Below, one piece after another: positions 40,096-53,183 of a stretch of 64,000 bases of DNA. Position 1 is the first letter of the stretch, and each line of letters starts with the position of its first letter. A model generated the notes under the pieces. The model did no database searches and was not told the origin of the DNA. It saw only the letters and a list, made by a program, of their open reading frames with translations. A program made the translations under genes and the position numbers. The stretch spans positions 66,036,077-66,100,076 of the forward strand of contig OU015497.1 of assembly GCA_907164885.2 (NCBI GenBank). The letters are read 5' to 3'. Source of the stretch: Dolomedes plantarius (Eukaryota > Arthropoda > Arachnida > Araneae > Dolomedidae).

Positions 40096-41773
40096 CCTGG
40101 AGTTACTAACACAGTGATTATCCACAACATCCCCAATTCTCCGACTGTTAGGGAAGAGTAATGTTTTTAATGATTTGTATTTGGATCTTTTCCAGTTTCC
40201 ACTTCCACATTAGCATCTACCCTCGGGACCGGAGATCCGCCCTTAATAACTAACTGGGAGGAACCTACTAAGCAAAGCACTATTCCCGAATAAAATATCT
40301 TTTCCGAAGCTCACGTGGCCGTCAAAATTGGTTTCCTTGAGAAATACACTTAAAGGTAATAGCGCATGGAGCCTAAACGGTGGCCCCAAAATGAGGAAAA
40401 GATATTCCTAGATTACAATCGGATCCCCGATGACAGCAGAGAAATGGTTCGCATGAGAAATGAAGTATGGAAAGTGTGGTAGATCAGTATAAAGATCCTG
40501 ATGCTAAAGTTGAATTCTGCTTGAAATTTCGTTTATTATTCTAACGTATCCCTGAATTTAGTGGCATGATTATGTAGAGTTGCTTCCAATGTCAGACTGC
40601 ATGGTTCAGAAGGCAACTTCCCGTATTCGTTGGAAACACATTTACCGGCCTTTAATGTCTTAGTGAAATGGACAGAAAAAGCTCACTGTACTGTAAACAT
40701 TGTTAAACGTTAGTTTACTCCTTATACCATTGTAATGACAAGAAAACTATATCTATTATCTCTCCTATATTTGATAATGTTAATTTTCATCAACATAGGA
40801 AAAAGTTCAACGCATTCTCTCTTCTGAAATTTTAGAATATTTTAAAATTAATAAGTTTCAGTTGTAGGATGTATTACTACTCGCATTTTGCTTAATTTGC
40901 TGTCTACCCTTATTAGCTAAGCTATTATCTAATGAAAGGCACGAGTTATTATAATTATAGTAACCATATTTGGAAAATATCCCCTGTAATTTTTCCTCCA
41001 GGCTCTTCCAATTTCAGTCCTACCAGTCTTTTTTCTTGCAGTTTCACAATCTACAATCTTGTCTTTCTTTGTCGTCTGGATGAAATCTGGATCTGAAAGT
41101 GTTTCAGAACGCATAAACATGTGGCTTTTACATTAAAATATTCCACCCCGTATCAGTAGTAAGAAACTATTTTTTTAGAAAGTGCAGTTATTGAAAAGTT
41201 TCGCTCAGTGTAAACTTTTGTAATTTTTTTTCACATTTTCATTTCCTTCCCCCAAAATAATACTTTTTTCTAAACATAAAAAATCACTTTTACTTTAATT
41301 TACTGTTTTACTACTTAGAAGGGTTTTTTATCCTTTCCTTATATAGAAATTTATAATGTGTATTTTTTTATAAGCTCGTGAATCCAGAGTTTATGTCCAC
41401 ATACTAGGTTTAATTTTTCTCTGTATTATTATTCGATGTTTCATCATTTATTCAACCTATCTAAGGTCCAACTCCTAGAGTTAAAATAACTTCTTGCTTC
41501 AAACTGTTCAGTGTAGAAAGTGCAATGATAAATCTATGCCAATTTGTAGCATTACAATGGTATATTAGTTTCTATTTCTCTTTCAGTATCACTAGCATTA
41601 CTTACATAATGAGAGTGCCCATAAAACATATTTTTCATTGTTTAATAAGAAGTAAACTATAAAAAATATGTTTTAAAGGCACGAGTAACTTTTTAACTAA
41701 ACTATGAATATCCTCATTCTGGTATTTCAGATTTTAAATGATTATATATCTTTCACAAAGGTAACATTAAAAT
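40096..41773. other. No gene recognised; GC-richer patch 40150-40680
   Basis: The patch after the duplication is clearly less AT-rich than average but has stops in all frames. It may be a degraded exon or transposon. 40700-41773 is AT-rich. Confidence 0.45.
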
Positions 41774-41775
41774 TA

Positions 41776-44072
41776 CAGTTGGTTCTCTGTTTAACGACGC
41801 TCTACTTAACGACGATCTCTATTTAAAGACGATATTTCCCGGTCCCGGTCCCTCCGACGTAAAAAAATTCTATTTAATCTTATTTATTTCTCTATTTTAA
41901 GACGATTTTGTTTCTATTTAACGATGATTTTTTCTTACATGATAAACTTTTTCTTCAACATTTTATCTACAGGAGGGTTACTTTCTGTGGGGGAGTTTGG
42001 TTTCAGTAACAGACCCGGAATTTCCTTTATGTTTGTTGCAATCATAGACTTATTGCAGTGGAAAAAACCGGGGGAGGGGGGGATTACTGTTTCTCGGAAG
42101 ATCGAACATTCTTCCCTAGTGGATCGAATTTCTTAGTGCGGGTGTGGAATCCCTCTGTTGTACCTACCATGTTGTCATGTGATTTACAAACTGTCCAAAA
42201 ACACCCCTCTCTCATTCCTTCTGGGAAGCACGTGTTCATGTTTAGAGAATTCATGGTTGTGTGTAGGAGCTCATTCCAGTACGAATACGAGGTGAGCGGA
42301 GCAAAATGGCATCAAAGCAAAAGCATCTTACGCTACACGAAAAAGTGAAAATTATTGAAAACTGGGAAGAAAGTGTTGGAATAACAAAAGTCCAATTCGC
42401 AAAACAATTTCAGCTACCCGAGTCTACTCTCAAAGGCATTTTAGCAAGCAAAGAGAAAATTCTTGAAGCAGCACAAAAATTTGGTTTGGGATCCAAATCC
42501 AAACGGCAGAAAATTCAATGTGGCCGATCAGAAGAGTTTGAGAAGGCAGTCCTGCAATGGTTTCATCAAGCAAGAGCATCTAACATTCCAATTTCTGGAG
42601 TGATATTTAAAGAAAATGCTATTATTCTGGCAGAAAAGTTTGGAATGCAAAATTTCAGCCGTCGGCTGGTTGGCTAACAAAGTTCAAAGAAATATACGGG
42701 CTTATATTTAAAAGCATATCTGGAGAAAGTGGCTCCGTAGATGATAAAATAGTGGATGAATGGAAAATAGTGCTGAAGCGGAAATTAGATGGATATGATG
42801 AGAAGATCATATTCAATGCAGATGAGACGGGCCTATTCTACAATATGGTGCCTAATTAAACCTTAACGTATATAGGCGAAAAGTGTTTTGGTGGAAAACA
42901 CAGTAAGGAACGATTGACTGTTTTACTGTGCACTAATTCGGATGGATCTGAGAAATTTCCACCACTAGTTATAGGCAAATCAAAGCAACCAAGGTGTTTT
43001 AACAATATCACCAGGAAACCTTGTGAGTACCGCAATAACAATAAAGCGTGGATGACATCACAAATTTTTATTGACTGGATTAGAAAATTTGATGCAAAAA
43101 TGCATCGAGAAAAGATAAATTTTTACTTTTAATCGACCGATGCACTGCACATACTCCAAATATCCCTGGACTTACAAATTAGACTACCCATTTCTTACTA
43201 ATTGCACTAGCAAGTTGCAGCCATTAGACCTGGGTATCATTCGCAGTGTGAAAGCATACTACAGAAAGTCTTTAACTAGGAAATTAATAAACAATTCGGC
43301 TGACAGTATAAAAATTAGAAAATTTACAATCTTGGAAGCAATGCACATGATAACATCAGCATGGAAAGAAGTTTCTTTATCCACAATAAAAAACTGCTTT
43401 CGCGTTGCTGGAATTCACAAAGAACTTGTTGTGGAACTGCAAGTACGGATGTAGAAATCAACGAAGATGACATTACCCCTGAAGAATAGAGAAGTCTTGT
43501 TGAAGATGAGGATGTTTCAATTCAAGATTTATACAATTGTGATAAATATGTTTTAACAACATATTTCAGAAATGTAGAACAAATTTATGAAGATATTGTA
43601 AACGAAAACACAGTGTCAGACGAAGAAGGTGAAGTTGAAGGCACGGTAAACGAGACACTCCCACCGTCTTACACAGATGCAATTTCTGCTCTAGATGTTC
43701 TCCGACGCTATATTACATCGAAAATGGTAGGTGACTCATTTAACATTTTAGAAAATCTGGAAAAGAGAATAACGAAAACAAGGCGAATGAAGCAATCAAC
43801 ACTTTCTGAATTTTTTAAAACGTAATTTATTGTATTGTGTGTACTCTTTTTTTTCAATGTAATTTAAAATAACTTTTTGTGAATAAAATAATGATGATAA
43901 TAAAAATAACAATTTTTAAACACGCCAATATATTAAGAAATATATTGACAGTCCTAAGCCTGTAAACTGTGAAGGGAAATGTTATTTTTTCATAAATTCT
44001 GTTTAAGGACGATCTGTACTTAAGGACGATTTTTCACGGTCCCTTGAAAGTCGTTAAACAGAGAACCAACTG
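41776..44072 (+). mobile_element. Tigger/pogo DNA transposon, near full length (2.3 kb)
   Basis: Flanked by TA (41774-41775, 44073-44074). Inverted ends: left CAGTTGGTTCTCTGTTTAAC, right complement identical over the same 20 bases. Both continue into GACGA-containing words (TTTAACGACG, TTAAGGACGA) and a CGGTCCC block. It encodes a disrupted transposase with all three catalytic aspartates still readable (42306-43825). Lack of internal deletions apart from small ones, and well-preserved ends, make it younger than the copy at 15462-17021. Confidence 0.92.
42306..43825 (+). pseudogene. Tigger transposase, frameshifted (CENP-B N-terminal, DDE_1 catalytic)
   Basis: ATG at 42306 starts MASKQKHLTLHEKVKIIENW, a CENP-B/psq-type helix-turn-helix, followed by TKVQFAKQFQLPESTLKGIL and the second DNA-binding domain. 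A one-base shift near 42655 breaks the frame. The next frame gives SAGWLTKFKEIYGL and the first catalytic motif FNADETGLF (Asp 42821-42823), then a TAA at 42857-42859 and KERLTVLLCTN. After a shift near 43115 comes LLLIDRCTAHTP (second Asp, 43134-43136; the usual Asn after it reads Arg) and a TAG at about 43170. After another shift comes TSKLQPLDLGIIRS (third Asp, 43227-43229). The acidic C-terminal region ends KQSTLSEFFKT, stop 43823-43825. Expected length is about 500 residues. At least four disruptions make it inactive. Confidence 0.88.
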
Positions 44073-44106
44073 TATAAGTCAGAGTCAGCACGTAATTATC
44101 ATTACA

Positions 44107-44397
44107 TTTAATATTAGCTAGAGTGTCAAGCTGCCATCCCACAGGTCCAGGGTTCAACCCTGTGACTGGGCATGGTCGACTCAGCCTTTCATCCCTTCAG
44201 TGGGTCGATAAAATGAGGATCAAGCATGCTTGGGAAGTAAACTCTGGGGGTCCCACGTCACGTGACCACCTGACTGAGACATATGCTGTATGGCACCCCA
44301 AGCCAACGTTACGAAAGCGGAGATGGGTACCGCCGGCCCTGGTCCACATCGGACTGTTGCGCCGTGAGTTTAAGTTTAAGTTTTAATATTAACTAGA
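44107..44397 (+). mobile_element. tRNA-derived SINE (family C) with 10-16 bp target duplications
   Basis: Plus-strand element with a pol III B box, CCAGGGTTCAACCCTG (about 44147-44162), and an A-box-like GCTAGAGTGTCAAGC at its head. It ends in GAGTTTAAGTTTAAGTTTT units. The flanks TTTAATATTAGCTAGA (44107-44122) and TTTAATATTAACTAGA (44382-44397) match with one difference. They are a target-site duplication, although the last six bases of the left one may belong to the element's own head. The body includes GTCCCACGTCACGTGACC. Non-coding: an 87-codon frame over it is incidental. Confidence 0.82.
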
Positions 44398-45275
44398 TCA
44401 TATATAAAATCTCAATAATGTTCTGTCATACGGCAGTATTCTTAACTTAGAGAGATGTAGGGAACCTTTAACTGTTGGTGGTTAAAAATCCGATTTTCTA
44501 AATCAGTTCCCGAGGAAGGTATAAGATCGGTTTGGAGTAGTCCATAAATTAACCCTTCCGTGGAATGTGGAAAGTCGACTTTCCACCTAATGTCTTCTAG
44601 AATGTATTCTTGGGATGTGTAATTCCCAACAATGTTTTTTGTAACATCTAAAACACAGATGGGGAAAACAGTTTCTGTTTCAATACTGTGCTGCCATCCA
44701 TTTTTTAAAATGCTTCCAAAATATACTGAAATAGCTATGCACAACTAATTTTGTCTCGCAGGTGGTTGTGGCTGTATAAGCTTTGACCTGAAAATTTTCA
44801 TTTTTCAACTATAAATGTAAGTATTTGTGTTGTTTTGTTCTTCATACTTTACTTGTACATCAAAAATTTATAGATTAGTTATACAGATTAGTTGAAGAGT
44901 TATGATTTATGAGAGCAATAGATTAGTCAGCAAATGGGCCATGAGACGAAATTTCTCACTTCCTTATTCTTATGTATGGATATACTTTAAAAAAATAAAG
45001 GTTATTTCTTAAAACCCATCTCTTATTAATCACAATCACTAAAAATTGCAAATCCATTCCTCAAAGATAAAAAGTGACCCACGAAAGGGTTAAGTTACAA
45101 TAAACTCCAGATTCCGGGGTAATAAGTAAAAAGATAACCATTATTATGTAGAGAGCTGCAGGTACCGAAATCTATACATAATGTGGTATTCATGTAACGT
45201 ACATAAATAAAGTTTAACTGGTGAATTAGGTACATTAAGACACGAAGGCATCTATGGTGCAGTATCTTTAATAAA
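44398..45275. other. No gene recognised; open minus frame 44442-44744
   Basis: The 100-codon minus frame at 44442-44744 lies in a less AT-rich patch and looks moderately protein-like, but I cannot assign it. The plus strand of the same patch also gives a frame interrupted only by a few stops, so the coding strand is uncertain. Probably a degraded repeat. Confidence 0.4.
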
Positions 45276-45401
45276 AGTTGTAACTCATAATATGAGTTAC
45301 AACTTTGTCTTACATATTATGTAAGACACATAATATGTAGTTGTATATTATGTTTCATAAAATACATAATATACAACTATGTCTTACATATTATGTAAGA
45401 C
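45276..45401. repeat. Cluster of four nested or adjacent palindromes
   Basis: AGTTGTAACTCAT..ATGAGTTACAACT is a 29-bp palindrome (45276-45304). GTCTTACATATTATGTAAGAC is a 21-bp palindrome at 45307-45327, repeated exactly at 45381-45401. Between them TAGTTGTATATTATG (45338-45352) is inverted at 45365-45379. The whole 126 bp can fold into serial hairpins. Confidence 0.85.
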
Positions 45402-46894
45402 ATCCATCAGCATTCACAATATAATATAATACTCGTATTGACTTTTTTATAAACTGCAATAGGATATTGAAATTATCATATAATGTTTTCTGTTTATTTA
45501 TAATTGAAAGCCAGGAAAAATAATCATTTCACGGTTTTAAAAGGCCTTTATTTAACAGAAAAAATTTAAAGCGTAATTACTTGGTTGTCGAAAGCAGAAG
45601 TCAGTGCCCAAGATATTTCCTTCAAACATTTTCCTAAAACATTTGACAGCAATGAGAAAAAAAATTACAATTTCATTCCTATTTTATCAACATATTTAAC
45701 CAATGAGTGTAACGTTATTTATTACCGAAGAATATATAAGAAATAATCTGTTGAGAAAGAAAATTTCAACATTAAAATGAAAGAAATTAAATGAATTTGA
45801 AATTACATTTAATGGTTGTGGGTTTTTTTATTCTCTTTGAATGGCATTTAATCATTACACACAACACTTCTGTATCAAAAGGGGAAAAAATTATTTAAGA
45901 AAATGTAATTTAGGGAGAAAGAGTCAGAGCTTCAAAAGAAAATTTTAAAGACATGCACAACAAAAGATAATCATATGTGGCTGGAATTATTTGAAATATT
46001 TTCTCCAGTTTGCTGCATCGTTGAGTTCAAAATTAAATAAAATTTCTGATGCGTTCTCTATATACACGGAATTCAAATTGAGTAAAGGGAGGATTGCCAT
46101 TTCGGATTTTAAATAAAACGTCTTTATCGCGCAGAAAACGATGCATTAAATATAACTTGTATAATAGGGAATAAAACTCAATGCAAATTAAATATTCATA
46201 GACCATTTAGAGAAAAGTGTTGCAAACATTAAATTAAAAAGTAGATGCATTATCGTGTTAAATTCACTTTGTTTTGGTCCATTTTACCGGGGCACGCTAA
46301 AAGCTTCCAAATCTATTTACTCATAAAAGTTTCATCGGCGTGAATATTTAATACAAATTGCATTTTTCTATTCAAAATCTGACGGTTCTCTCAATGAATT
46401 AGCTAGATTACACCCTCAATTATTATTAGTAGTGTATGAAGCCTAATGGATTGGCGAAACACGAAGGATGTTGAAAGTTACTTTTAATAATACTGTGAAG
46501 AAATTGTATTTTTTTTTTTTACAGAATGAAGCAGTTTGATCCAATCAATCATAAAATTGGCAGGGAAGCAATTTATCGCACGCTTCTATTTAAATACCGT
46601 TTTCACAAGCATTTAAAATTCTGCACCGTGGAAAATTGCTTCTCTTTCGAGAGATGCTTTGTGAAGTTTTACACAACATTTCTACTTTAAATTTAAGCTT
46701 TTTCTAAGGGACGTAATATAACAGTCTTACGTACTTTTAATTTATCATAGAAAACTATGGTAGATGAATTCTTTATTGCACTTTTCATAAAATACTTAGA
46801 GATGTTAGTTTTATTTGTTACATTAGATATTTATTAAAAGTATGTCAGAAACACCGAAAATTCATCACATTAAATGCAATTACTGCACGAAATG

Positions 46895-46897
<3 letters not shown>
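45402..46897. other. AT-rich, no feature recognised
   Basis: No convincing frame, TIR or tandem repeat. Confidence 0.6.

Positions 46898-46974
<77 letters not shown>
46898..46974. repeat. (TA)n followed by (TG)n
   Basis: TA to about 46954, then TG to 46974: a compound microsatellite. Confidence 0.96.
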
Positions 46975-47727
46975 ATAATTTTCCATTCATTTCAACATTA
47001 GCTTGTGATTATAGTATGTACAGATTGTCGGTAATAATCACATTTTTAAAACCTAATTAAAAAAAATGTCAGTTGATTTTAGTTCATATTTTAGGCTACA
47101 ACAGAAAAGAGTAATGAATGAAAAGGTAATTACAAAATAATTATTTTGTGAAATTGGTGTGATAAATGTGATATACAATGATGTTAGTCGAAATTTTAAT
47201 TTGCTAATTTGAAGGGGGGCCTATGTCTCCTTTATTATGTTCGGCATATGCCATAGCAACCTTTAAGAATTTATTCAAGGCTGATATAAAACTTTCGTTT
47301 TACCTGATGTCCAAATCAACAGTGTCAGTGCTAGCTGGGTTGAAATCGGTTCATTATTGGCCATCTAACTGGAAATGCCTCAGTCGTTGAAGGACGTGTA
47401 TTATTTAAAAAACGTTTTTTAATAAATCTGAAAGCAATGGTGTTGGAAACACAGTGAGATTTAGAAACATAAAAAGGGTTAAAAAGAGGTCCGGGGAAAA
47501 GGTTACTTATGGAAAGACATTTTTCAATGCCTGTTTTTCTCTGAAATGTGAGAGGCATCGTAAACCTGAACCGGAATCTTCTTGAGCTAATACGCATTTT
47601 TAGATTACATATGTCTTAAACATAAGGTATTAGATAAAAAGGACAACGTCTAATTCTCAAGGATGTTATATTCCTAGGAGAGTTCTACATGTTCTGAGTT
47701 TTTTGAATACCAAGAAACCAAACAATT
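46975..47727. other. No gene recognised; coding-like patch 47430-47590
   Basis: In one plus frame 47430-47585 reads without stops with a basic composition (SGEKVTYGKTFFNACFSLKC), while the minus strand is also open for 88 codons. I cannot assign either. Confidence 0.4.
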
Positions 47728-48073
47728 ATTGTTGTTGTTGTTTCTAATGTCTCCTGACTGGAAGTTACCGACCAGGTCCATATAGGCTTCGGGATTAAGT
47801 GTGAGGCTGCGATATTTTTTATATAGCACCACAAACGTGTTAGTCCGTTTTAGCTGGTTGCCACCTCACTTTTGACTGAGTACCCTCAAAGGACACTTCT
47901 GGGGGGAAAGTACATTTTCCAACCCTCTCTGAAATCATAGAGGGACTTTCTGGTCTAGGCATTTAACTTGCCGATATCCGGCCTAGAATCGGAGGTATTT
48001 AATGGCGCGCCTCGGGATTGAGCCGCCTCAGCATCGAAAACCAGCGAGCTACTACAAGGCTAACTCGAGCCCA
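47728..48073 (-). mobile_element. tRNA-derived SINE (related to family B), minus orientation
   Basis: Begins ATTGTTGTTGTTG on the plus strand, i.e. an (AAC)n tail read on minus, followed by GACCAGGTCC and ATAGCACCACAA words shared with family B. On the minus strand the head reads GGGCTCGAGTTAGCCTTGTA (A-box region) and GCGGCTCAATCCCGAGG (B-box-like). The body between differs from the 59.7-kb copy, so it is a subfamily or composite. No clear target duplication. Confidence 0.7.
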
Positions 48074-48484
48074 CAAAATCATTTTTCGCATTTTACATTA
48101 ATAACTTAATGCCATCCAAAGCTTTCAAATATTTTAGAGAATGACTCAGTTCGATGAAAAACTGTCGCTTATTTCTTTCTTGAGCTCTAGGAAAGTGTCA
48201 GCTAATCGCCATGTTAAAAAGACTTAAATCCTTATGGGGACATTTGTTAGTAATATCTATTTAAATATTGGCAGTAAACTGAGCTGAATTCGGGTCATGA
48301 GTGGGGATTCCCATGTAATCACAAGAGATCAATTGTTCACTGAAAAGAGAAACCTGAATGCATTGTAAGCATTCAACCATTTTCAGGCGTCCTGAATCAA
48401 TAAAATATATTATTCCAATGTCATGTTAAAAGACAACTGAATATCAAATACAATACATAACAAAACGAATTGACATCAGTATAT
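48074..48484. other. No feature recognised
   Basis: No frame or repeat of note. Confidence 0.55.
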
Positions 48485-48856
48485 CTATGAACATAGGGCG
48501 TTCCGAGCCACCCAGTAACGCTCCCAAATCGAAATAAAGGAGAGAGCAGGGCATATGCATAGATGTGACATGTCTATATCTTCCTTAAGATTAAATAAGG
48601 GGCAAGGATAGTCAGGAACAACGTTAATGCGATGTAGGTGAATACGAAAGCAATTATGGCCGGGTATAAGGCAAAGCATTCCAACAGATTCCTTTCTGGG
48701 GCATTCAGGTACTTCAAGAATCTGCCTGAACCAGGATATACTACTATTTCTGTTTGTGAGTTTCTTGAAGAAAGAGTCCCTGAAGGCTTTCTTAACAATT
48801 GACTTGATGGAGTCAAAAGAGAGTGTGTGAAGTTGAAAGCGATGGTTAGAGACAAT
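48485..48856 (-). pseudogene. Non-LTR retrotransposon (LINE) ORF2, extreme C-terminal fragment
   Basis: The minus strand is open for about 120 codons to TGA at 48487-48485. It passes through FQLHTLSFDSIKSIVKKAF and then PGHNCFRIHLHRINVVPDYP, CPLF, DMSHLCICPAL and RYWVARNAL. The order GH..L..HLHRI..-P.CPLC-...H...CP.L-RYW.AR is the C-terminal cysteine/histidine region after the RNase H domain of Jockey-type LINEs. The second Cys of the CPLC pair is Phe here. Only the 3' end is present, as expected for a 5'-truncated insertion. No poly-A or TSD was defined. Confidence 0.68.
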
Positions 48857-49277
<421 letters not shown>

Positions 49278-49430
49278 TAGCTTTATATACCCGGCGTTGC
49301 AAGGGTGTACCCTTAATAAAGCTTAGTTCTATGATATGTATATTTGTATTTTATGCCTATCGATACCCCTCTCCACTGGTCAGCATCCCATCAGCATATT
49401 ATAATAACCCCCCCCCCATGCTAATGTCAG

Positions 49431-49900
49431 CATTAAAATGTTTCTTTCAATTTTGAAATCCCACTGGATCCCGGCCCTTCGAGGAGTTTGAGGGCTTCCT
49501 CGTGAAAAAAACCTTCTGAAAATCGCCGGTTTCATAAACAAAGAATTACCTGGCGTTGCCCAGGATAATAAAAATGAATGGATTTAACCTGAGCTCTAGA
49601 TATATACGTACTAACAACCGAAATATATACAATTCACACACACACACACACACCTGTCCACACTTCATTAAAATGTTTCTTTCAATTTTGAAATCCCACT
49701 GGATCCCGGCCCTTCGAGGAGTTTGAGGGCTTCCTCGTGAAAAAAACCTTCTGAAAATCGCCGGTTTCATAAACAAAGAATTACCTGGCGTTGCCCAGGA
49801 TAATTAAAATGAATGGATTTAACCTGAGCTCTAGATATATACGTACTAACAACCGAAATATATACAATTCACACACACACACACACACCTGTCCACACTT
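49431..49900 (+). repeat. 235-bp near-identical tandem duplication
   Basis: 49431-49665 and 49666-49900 both begin CATTAAAATGTTTCTTTCAA, share TCCCGGCCCTTCGAGGAGTT and AAAATCGCCGGTTTCATAAA, and end in a (CA)n tract then CTGTCCACACTT. Differences are very few (for example AATAAAAATG against AATTAAAATG), so the duplication is recent. Confidence 0.92.
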
Positions 49901-50095
49901 CATTAAATTAAGGTTGATCTCTCTCTTTCCCCCTACCACCAATTTGGTGTTCAAAATAGTGATATATAGGAAATATAAATTAATGGATTGTTTCTAGCAA
50001 TTTTTACAAAATCTAAAGTGAATGTCGAAAAATAGTGACATTGATCATGTTTGTTACATTTAAGCGTGTTTCTTACATTTTAAATTAAGAATCTT

Positions 50096-51945
50096 ATGGA
50101 TATATGTTTCCTTCTTTGAGATATGACGTAATATGTAAAAACCACTTAAAACACGTTTAGCCCCCCCCCTAACCCCCTTGGGGGCCGAATTTTCAAAAAT
50201 CCTGAATCGATTTTTAGGTATTCATGTTCCTTACATTTTAAAGCAAGAATCTTATGGATATCTGTTTCTTTGTTTGAGATATGAGGGAATATGTGAAAAA
50301 CGCATTTAGCCCCCTCGACCCTATGGGGGCCGAATTTTGAAAAATCCTTACATTGGTTTTTCGGTATTCATGTTCCTTACATTTTAAAGCAGGAATCTTA
50401 CAGATATCTGTTTCTTTCTTTCAGATATGAGGGAAAAGGTGAAAAATACGCTTTGCCCCCCTTTTTTTTTAAATCCTGAAATTGGATTTAAGGTATTCGT
50501 GTTCCTTACATTTTAAAGTAAGAATCTTATGGATATCTATTTTATTTTCTCTGAGATATGAGGGAATATGGGAAAACACGTTTCCTACCCCCCATGGGGG
50601 ACCGAATTTTGAAAAATCCTGAAATTAATTTTTAGGTTTTCGCGTTCCTTTCATTTTAAATCAAGAAACTTATGGATATCAATTTCCTTCTTTGAGATAT
50701 GAAGGAATATGTAAAAAAACACGTTTTGCTCCCCCTCTTCTCCTTGGCGGGCGAATTTTAAAAAATCCTGAAACTGATTTTCAGGTATTCGTCTTCCTTT
50801 CATTTTAAAGCAAGAATATTATGGGTATTCGTTTCCTACTTTGAGATATAAAGGTATATGTGAAAAACACGTAAAAACACGTTTAGCCCCCCCCCCCCCT
50901 TGGGGCTGAATTTTGAAAAATCCTGAAATTGGTTTTTAGATAATCATGCTCCTTACATTTTAAAGCAAGAATCTTATGCACATCAATTTCCTTCTTTGAG
51001 ATATCAAGAAATATGTAAAAAATACGTTTTGCCCCCTCCCCCCCTTGCGGGGTGCATTTTAAAAAATCCTGAAACTGATTTTTCGGTAATCGTCTTTCTT
51101 TCATTTTAAAGCAAGAATCTTATGGATATCCGTTTCCTACTTTCAGATACGAAGGTATATGTGAAAAACACGTTTATCCCCCCTCCCCCCCTTGGGGCCA
51201 AATTTTGAAAAATCCTGAAATCGATTTTAGATAATCAAGTTCCTTACATTTTAAAGCAAGAATCTTATGGATATCTGTTTTATTTCTTTGAGATATTAGG
51301 GAATATGTGAAAAACACTCTTTGCCCCCTCCCCCCCCCCTTGGGGGTCGAATTTTAAAAAATCCTGAAACTGAATTTTCGGTAATCGTCTTCCTCTAATT
51401 TTAAAGCAAGAATCTTATGGATATCCGTTTCCTACTTTCAGATATGAAGGCATATGTGAAAAACACGTTTAGCCCCCCTACCCCCCTTGGGGCCGAATTT
51501 TGAAAAATCCTGAAATTGATTTTAGATAATCAAGTTCCTTACATTTTAAAACAAGAATCTTATGGATATCTGTTTTATTTCTTTGAGATATGAGAGAATA
51601 TGTGAAAAACACGTTTTGCCCCCCCCCCCATGGGGGACGAATTTTGAAAAATCCTGAAATTAATTTTTAGGCATTCGTGTTCCTTTCCTATTAAAGCAAG
51701 AATCTTATGGATATCTCTTTTCTTCTTCGAGATATGAAGGAATATGTGATAAAACACGTTTAGCCCCCTCCCCCCCCCCCTTGGGGGCCGAATATTGAAA
51801 AATCCTAAAATATGTTTTAAGGTATTCATATTCCCTACATTTTAAAGCAAGAATCTTATATCAGTTTCCTTCTTTTAGATAGGAAGGAATATGTAAAAAA
51901 CACGTTTTGCCCCCTCCCCCCCTTGGGGAGCGAATTTTGAAAAAT
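50096..51945 (+). repeat. Tandem array, unit ~146 bp, 13 copies
   Basis: AAGAATCTTATGGATATC or a variant recurs near 50096, 50245, 50391, 50521, 50665, 50812, 50968, 51114, 51259, 51405, 51552, 51699 and 51850. Each unit includes AAAAACACGTTT, a C-rich run of variable length, CTTGGGGGCCGAATTTTG, and AAAAATCCTGAAATTGATTT. The C-runs vary most. Minus frames across several units (for example 50883-51104, 51575-51829) are by-products of the period. Confidence 0.92.
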
Positions 51946-52057
51946 CGCTTCTTAAATGACGCCTTAAGCAGAAAAGTAATAAGCTCCTAAAATTTGATAT
52001 CTGTATCTCGAATAGTTTTTGCTGGGCGTTGATACGTGAATAAGTCAGGACTTCTTC

Positions 52058-52059
<2 letters not shown>

Positions 52060-52140
<81 letters not shown>
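52060..52140. repeat. (TA)n, right border of the repeat block
   Basis: About 40 TA units after GGACTTCTTCCTTTA. Confidence 0.97.
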
Positions 52141-52144
<4 letters not shown>

Positions 52145-53143
52145 GAAGATTTAGTTTAGTGACTGACAAAGACGACAATTTGTCAAACCATTACATACTT
52201 AAGCTATTTTATATATGAACAATTTTACATAATTATGTTTTTCATGACATACATGAAAGAACATTAAATTCGATGAGATTATCTTCATGAAATCACAACA
52301 AATACAATTTATCAGACAATCGTAAAGCTTCGTAACAGAACCTGTCCTACTATCTATTGTAAACATCAATGATTTTCTAAAAACTATTTCCTGAAAAAAA
52401 AAACAGTTTTCCAAATCTCTAATAACTTCTTCCAAATCTATTGCTCTCCTTTTTTATATTTAAGTAATTTCTTCCAATCCTCCTTATTAGATGTTGCTTT
52501 ATTTTTACCATGACAATTATTGAAGTAACAAAGCAACATTAGTACCATTTTTTTGTATAAACAACTTTCTGCATTTGTTTATAATATTGCATTCAAATCC
52601 CTTGGAATAGTGTTGATTGTAAGAAAAAAATAATAAATAAATAAATTTTAAAAAAGCGAAAGAAGTGCTTGTAGAATCCTAGAAAGTAAATTGAAAATAG
52701 GAAAAAAATCTTAAAGATGTGAAAAATCAATAGTCAATTATTTCCTCTCGCCAAGAAGAAGAGAGAGGAAAAACAAGAAAACGAAGCTAATTTCCAAGTT
52801 AAAATTTTGTTCATTGGCCTCAAGCTCAATACAATAAATTGAATGCGGAATAAGATTTAAGTTAAAGGGACTCTTCTATTTGGGACAATTTAAAGCCACA
52901 AGGGTTCGACTCCATGACAAGTAATTCATTATAAAAGATAGTCCAAAAATGTTTTGAAATATGCATATGAATAAAGATCATAATATTTTAGAATGTTGTA
53001 CGAACTACAATTTTTTTATGATTCTCGACCCTTTCATTAAAAAGCAAAAAAATTAAAACCTTGCTTTTAATATTAATAAAGAAAAAACTCATATGTATGT
53101 GAGTTAAAAGTTAAACATACAAAGATGAGCATTGTCAGTTTTA

Positions 53144-53183
<40 letters not shown>

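Noticed and set aside
44147..44162. A possible tRNA gene from the perfect B box
   Set aside because: No cloverleaf with acceptor and anticodon stems; it is the head of a SINE with target duplications.
44442..44744. 100-codon minus frame considered as a piggyBac piece
   Set aside because: I could not match it to any piggyBac motif, and no TTAA-bounded termini surround it.
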